DNA of 6,130 nucleotides from Chloroflexota bacterium (GTDB lineage: Bacteria; Chloroflexota; Dehalococcoidia; SHYB01), in NCBI GenBank assembly GCA_016200725.1, contig JACQEE010000275.1, forward strand, positions 1 to 6,130, written 5' to 3'. This document shows positions 4,866 through 6,130 of the stretch, piece by piece; the first letter of the stretch is position 1; the number at the start of each line of letters is the position of its first letter. The notes beneath the pieces were generated by a model, which worked only from the letters and a program-made list of their open reading frames with translations, did not search any database and was not told the DNA's origin. A program made the position numbers and the translations under genes.

Positions 4866-5675
4866 ATGCGAAAGTCCAGACTCAGCGCGCTTGTCGCCGT
4901 GGCCAGCGCCATCCCGCTCGTGGTCGCCGCGTGCAGTGGCGATAGCACTGCGACGGACACACCCACCGCGCCCACCATCGCACCGACTGTAACGGCTACC
5001 GCTCCCCCATCGCCGGGGACTGGCTTTGCAACGCTGACGCCTCAAGGAGGCGGCAAGACCAAGCAGTACGCAAGCGCGCCGCCGCTGGCCATCAACCCCA
5101 GCAAGCAGTATTTCGCGACGCTTGCGACGAGCAAAGGGAATGTGCGAATTCAACTGCTGCCCAAGTCAGCGCCGCAGACGGTCAATAGCTTCGTCTTCCT
5201 TGCCCGTGACGGCTACTTTAACGGCATTCTGTTCCATCGTGTCGTCAACGGCTTCATGGTGCAGAGCGGCGATCCCCTGACGACCGATAGTTCCAGAGTC
5301 GCTTCCTGGGGTACTGGTACACCTGGTTACACACTCCCCGATGAGTTCCTGTGCACAGATGGCAAGGCGACGAATACGCTGCACCCCACATGCCCCCTCG
5401 CGAATACCTTCGATAAGGCTGGCGTGATGGCGATGGCGAACACTGGACAGCCCCACACAAGCGGCTCGCAGTTCTTCATCACTCTGGGCGCACAGACTTT
5501 CCTCAACGGTGGCTACACCCTCTTCGGCCAGGTAGTGAGCGGCCAGGATGTCGTCCAAGCGATCGGCGCCGTGAGCACCGCATGCTCTCGGACTGGCCAA
5601 AGCGAAGGCCAGGGCTGCAGTTCACGCCCCGACCAGCCTGTCGTTATCAACAGCGTCAGCATCGAAGAGCAGTAG
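4866..5675 (+). CDS. Peptidyl-prolyl cis-trans isomerase, cyclophilin type, lipoprotein
   Basis: The 269-residue protein starts with a lipoprotein signal peptide: basic MRKSR, a hydrophobic stretch at 6-21 and lipobox VAAC with Cys23, then Ser at +2. A Thr/Pro/Ala-rich linker (about 27-60) tethers the catalytic domain outside the cytoplasmic membrane. The cyclophilin domain spans about 82-268. FHRVVNGFMVQSGD supplies Arg125, Phe130, Met131 and Gln133, and GSQFFITL supplies Gln202 and Phe204; these match Arg55, Phe60, Met61, Gln63, Gln111 and Phe113 of human cyclophilin A. The Trp121 and His126 equivalents appear to be Phe212 and Tyr217. It should catalyse proline isomerisation during folding of exported proteins. 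Compared with the cyclophilin next door, it has two Cys-bearing insertions (Cys163/Cys176 and Cys240/Cys251) that could form disulfides, as suits an extracytoplasmic protein. It lies 28 bases before the second cyclophilin gene, in the same direction. Confidence 0.93.
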   Translation: MRKSRLSALVAVASAIPLVVAACSGDSTATDTPTAPTIAPTVTATAPPSPGTGFATLTPQGGGKTKQYASAPPLAINPSKQYFATLATSKGNVRIQLLPKSAPQTVNSFVFLARDGYFNGILFHRVVNGFMVQSGDPLTTDSSRVASWGTGTPGYTLPDEFLCTDGKATNTLHPTCPLANTFDKAGVMAMANTGQPHTSGSQFFITLGAQTFLNGGYTLFGQVVSGQDVVQAIGAVSTACSRTGQSEGQGCSSRPDQPVVINSVSIEEQ

Positions 5676-5694
5676 TCCCTAGGATCACGAAAGC

Positions 5695-5699
5695 GAGGG
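5695..5699 (+). promoter_or_regulatory. Ribosome-binding site of the second cyclophilin
   Basis: GAGGG lies four bases before GTG 5704. An in-frame TAG at 5680-5682 limits the start to this point or later, and ATG 5731 has no such site upstream. Confidence 0.6.
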
Positions 5700-5703
5700 C
5701 AAC

Positions 5704-6130
5704 GTGGCCAAGTACACAAAAGTGCCGGCGATGAGCATTGACCCAAAGAAGCTCTACATCGCCGACATGGAGACGACTCAGGGCAAGATTAAGATACAAC
5801 TCTTTCCCAAGAAAGCGCCGAAGACAGTCAACAATTTTGTATTCCTTGCGCGCGACGGTTACTACGATGGCGTCACGTTCCACCGTGTGATTCCCGGTTT
5901 CATGGCCCAGGGTGGGGATCCGACAGGAACCGGCTCAGGTGGCCCAGGTTACGAGTTCGAGGACGAGTTCAGCGACCTTAAAAACTTGCAAGGCTCACTC
6001 TCCATGGCGAACCGTGGCCCCGGAACGAACGGCAGCCAGTTCTTCATCTGCTACGCCCCGCAACCCCATCTCAACAATCGACACACAGTCTTCGGACAGG
6101 TGATGGAAGGGATGGAAGTCGCGGTAAAAC
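5704..6130 (+). CDS. Peptidyl-prolyl cis-trans isomerase, cyclophilin type, cytoplasmic; 3' truncated by window
   Basis: This gene begins at GTG 5704 and runs off the window after 142 codons. It has no signal peptide ([16 protein letters not shown]), so it is cytoplasmic. The cyclophilin motifs are intact: [14 protein letters not shown] (Arg61, Phe66, Met67, Gln69), [18 protein letters not shown] (Gln112, Phe114) and [12 protein letters not shown] (His127, at the His126 position of human cyclophilin A; the Trp121 position is His122). A complete protein of this type is about 150-180 residues, so only a short C-terminal piece is missing. It aligns throughout with the upstream lipoprotein, for example [14 protein letters not shown] against [14 protein letters not shown], and is probably its paralogue by tandem duplication. 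The N-terminal stretch resembles cyclophilins I associate with Chloroflexota. The 28-base gap makes a two-gene operon likely. Confidence 0.93.
   Translation, partial: MAKYTKVPAMSIDPKKLYIADMETTQGKIKIQLFPKKAPKTVNNFVFLARDGYYDGVTFHRVIPGFMAQGGDPTGTGSGGPGYEFEDEFSDLKNLQGSLSMANRGPGTNGSQFFICYAPQPHLNNRHTVFGQVMEGMEVAVK

Noticed and set aside
5166..5883. Several minus-strand ORFs across the cyclophilin genes
   Set aside because: They mirror conserved cyclophilin codons in the plus strand and have no independent support.
1..6130. CRISPR array, tRNA, rRNA, insertion sequence or phage genes
   Set aside because: I looked for regularly spaced repeats, tRNA-like cloverleaf ends, transposase motifs and paired terminal repeats and found none. 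The only direct repeat is the two-copy hairpin unit, which has too few copies and too short a spacer for CRISPR.

Overview
The window looks like chromosomal DNA from a GC-rich bacterium, most plausibly a member of the Chloroflexota. The clearest hint is the last gene: its N-terminus ([19 protein letters not shown]) and its active-site sequence are of a cyclophilin type I associate with that phylum. The TPR protein, the lipoprotein with a Thr/Pro/Ala linker and the dispersed hairpin repeats agree with this. The assignment is inference; no rRNA, tRNA or marker gene is present to settle it.

Layout. Position 2-283 (+) is the C-terminal end of a TPR protein. Position 448-1122 (+) encodes a small phytanoyl-CoA-dioxygenase-like Fe(II)/2-oxoglutarate oxygenase with a complete metal and co-substrate motif. 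Position 1123-1478 has no gene but is full of inverted repeats: two copies of a 33-nt hairpin repeat, then a promoter with a perfect -10 box and two further inverted repeats. That promoter should drive an ECF sigma factor (1479-2039). A four-segment membrane protein (2070-2546) follows 30 nt later, in the same reading frame, so only one TGA separates the two proteins. On the minus strand, a zinc-dependent medium-chain dehydrogenase (3704-4729) and a metallo-beta-lactamase-fold hydrolase (2726-3688) form a tight operon. It converges on the membrane-protein gene across a 179-bp gap holding a perfect hairpin. Divergent from it, a lipoprotein cyclophilin (4866-5675) and a cytoplasmic cyclophilin (5704 to the window end) form a tandem pair of peptidyl-prolyl isomerases.

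How the genes may work together. The sigma factor and membrane protein are probably one regulatory unit, but no zinc-binding anti-sigma domain is visible. The dehydrogenase and hydrolase are probably consecutive steps or a shared detoxification function. The two cyclophilins would serve the outside of the membrane and the cytoplasm. Nothing ties these units into one larger system. There is no CRISPR array, transposase, tRNA, rRNA or phage gene. The points most worth a second look are the sigma/membrane in-frame arrangement, the hairpin-rich region before the sigma gene, and the His-to-Asn change in the hydrolase metal motif.
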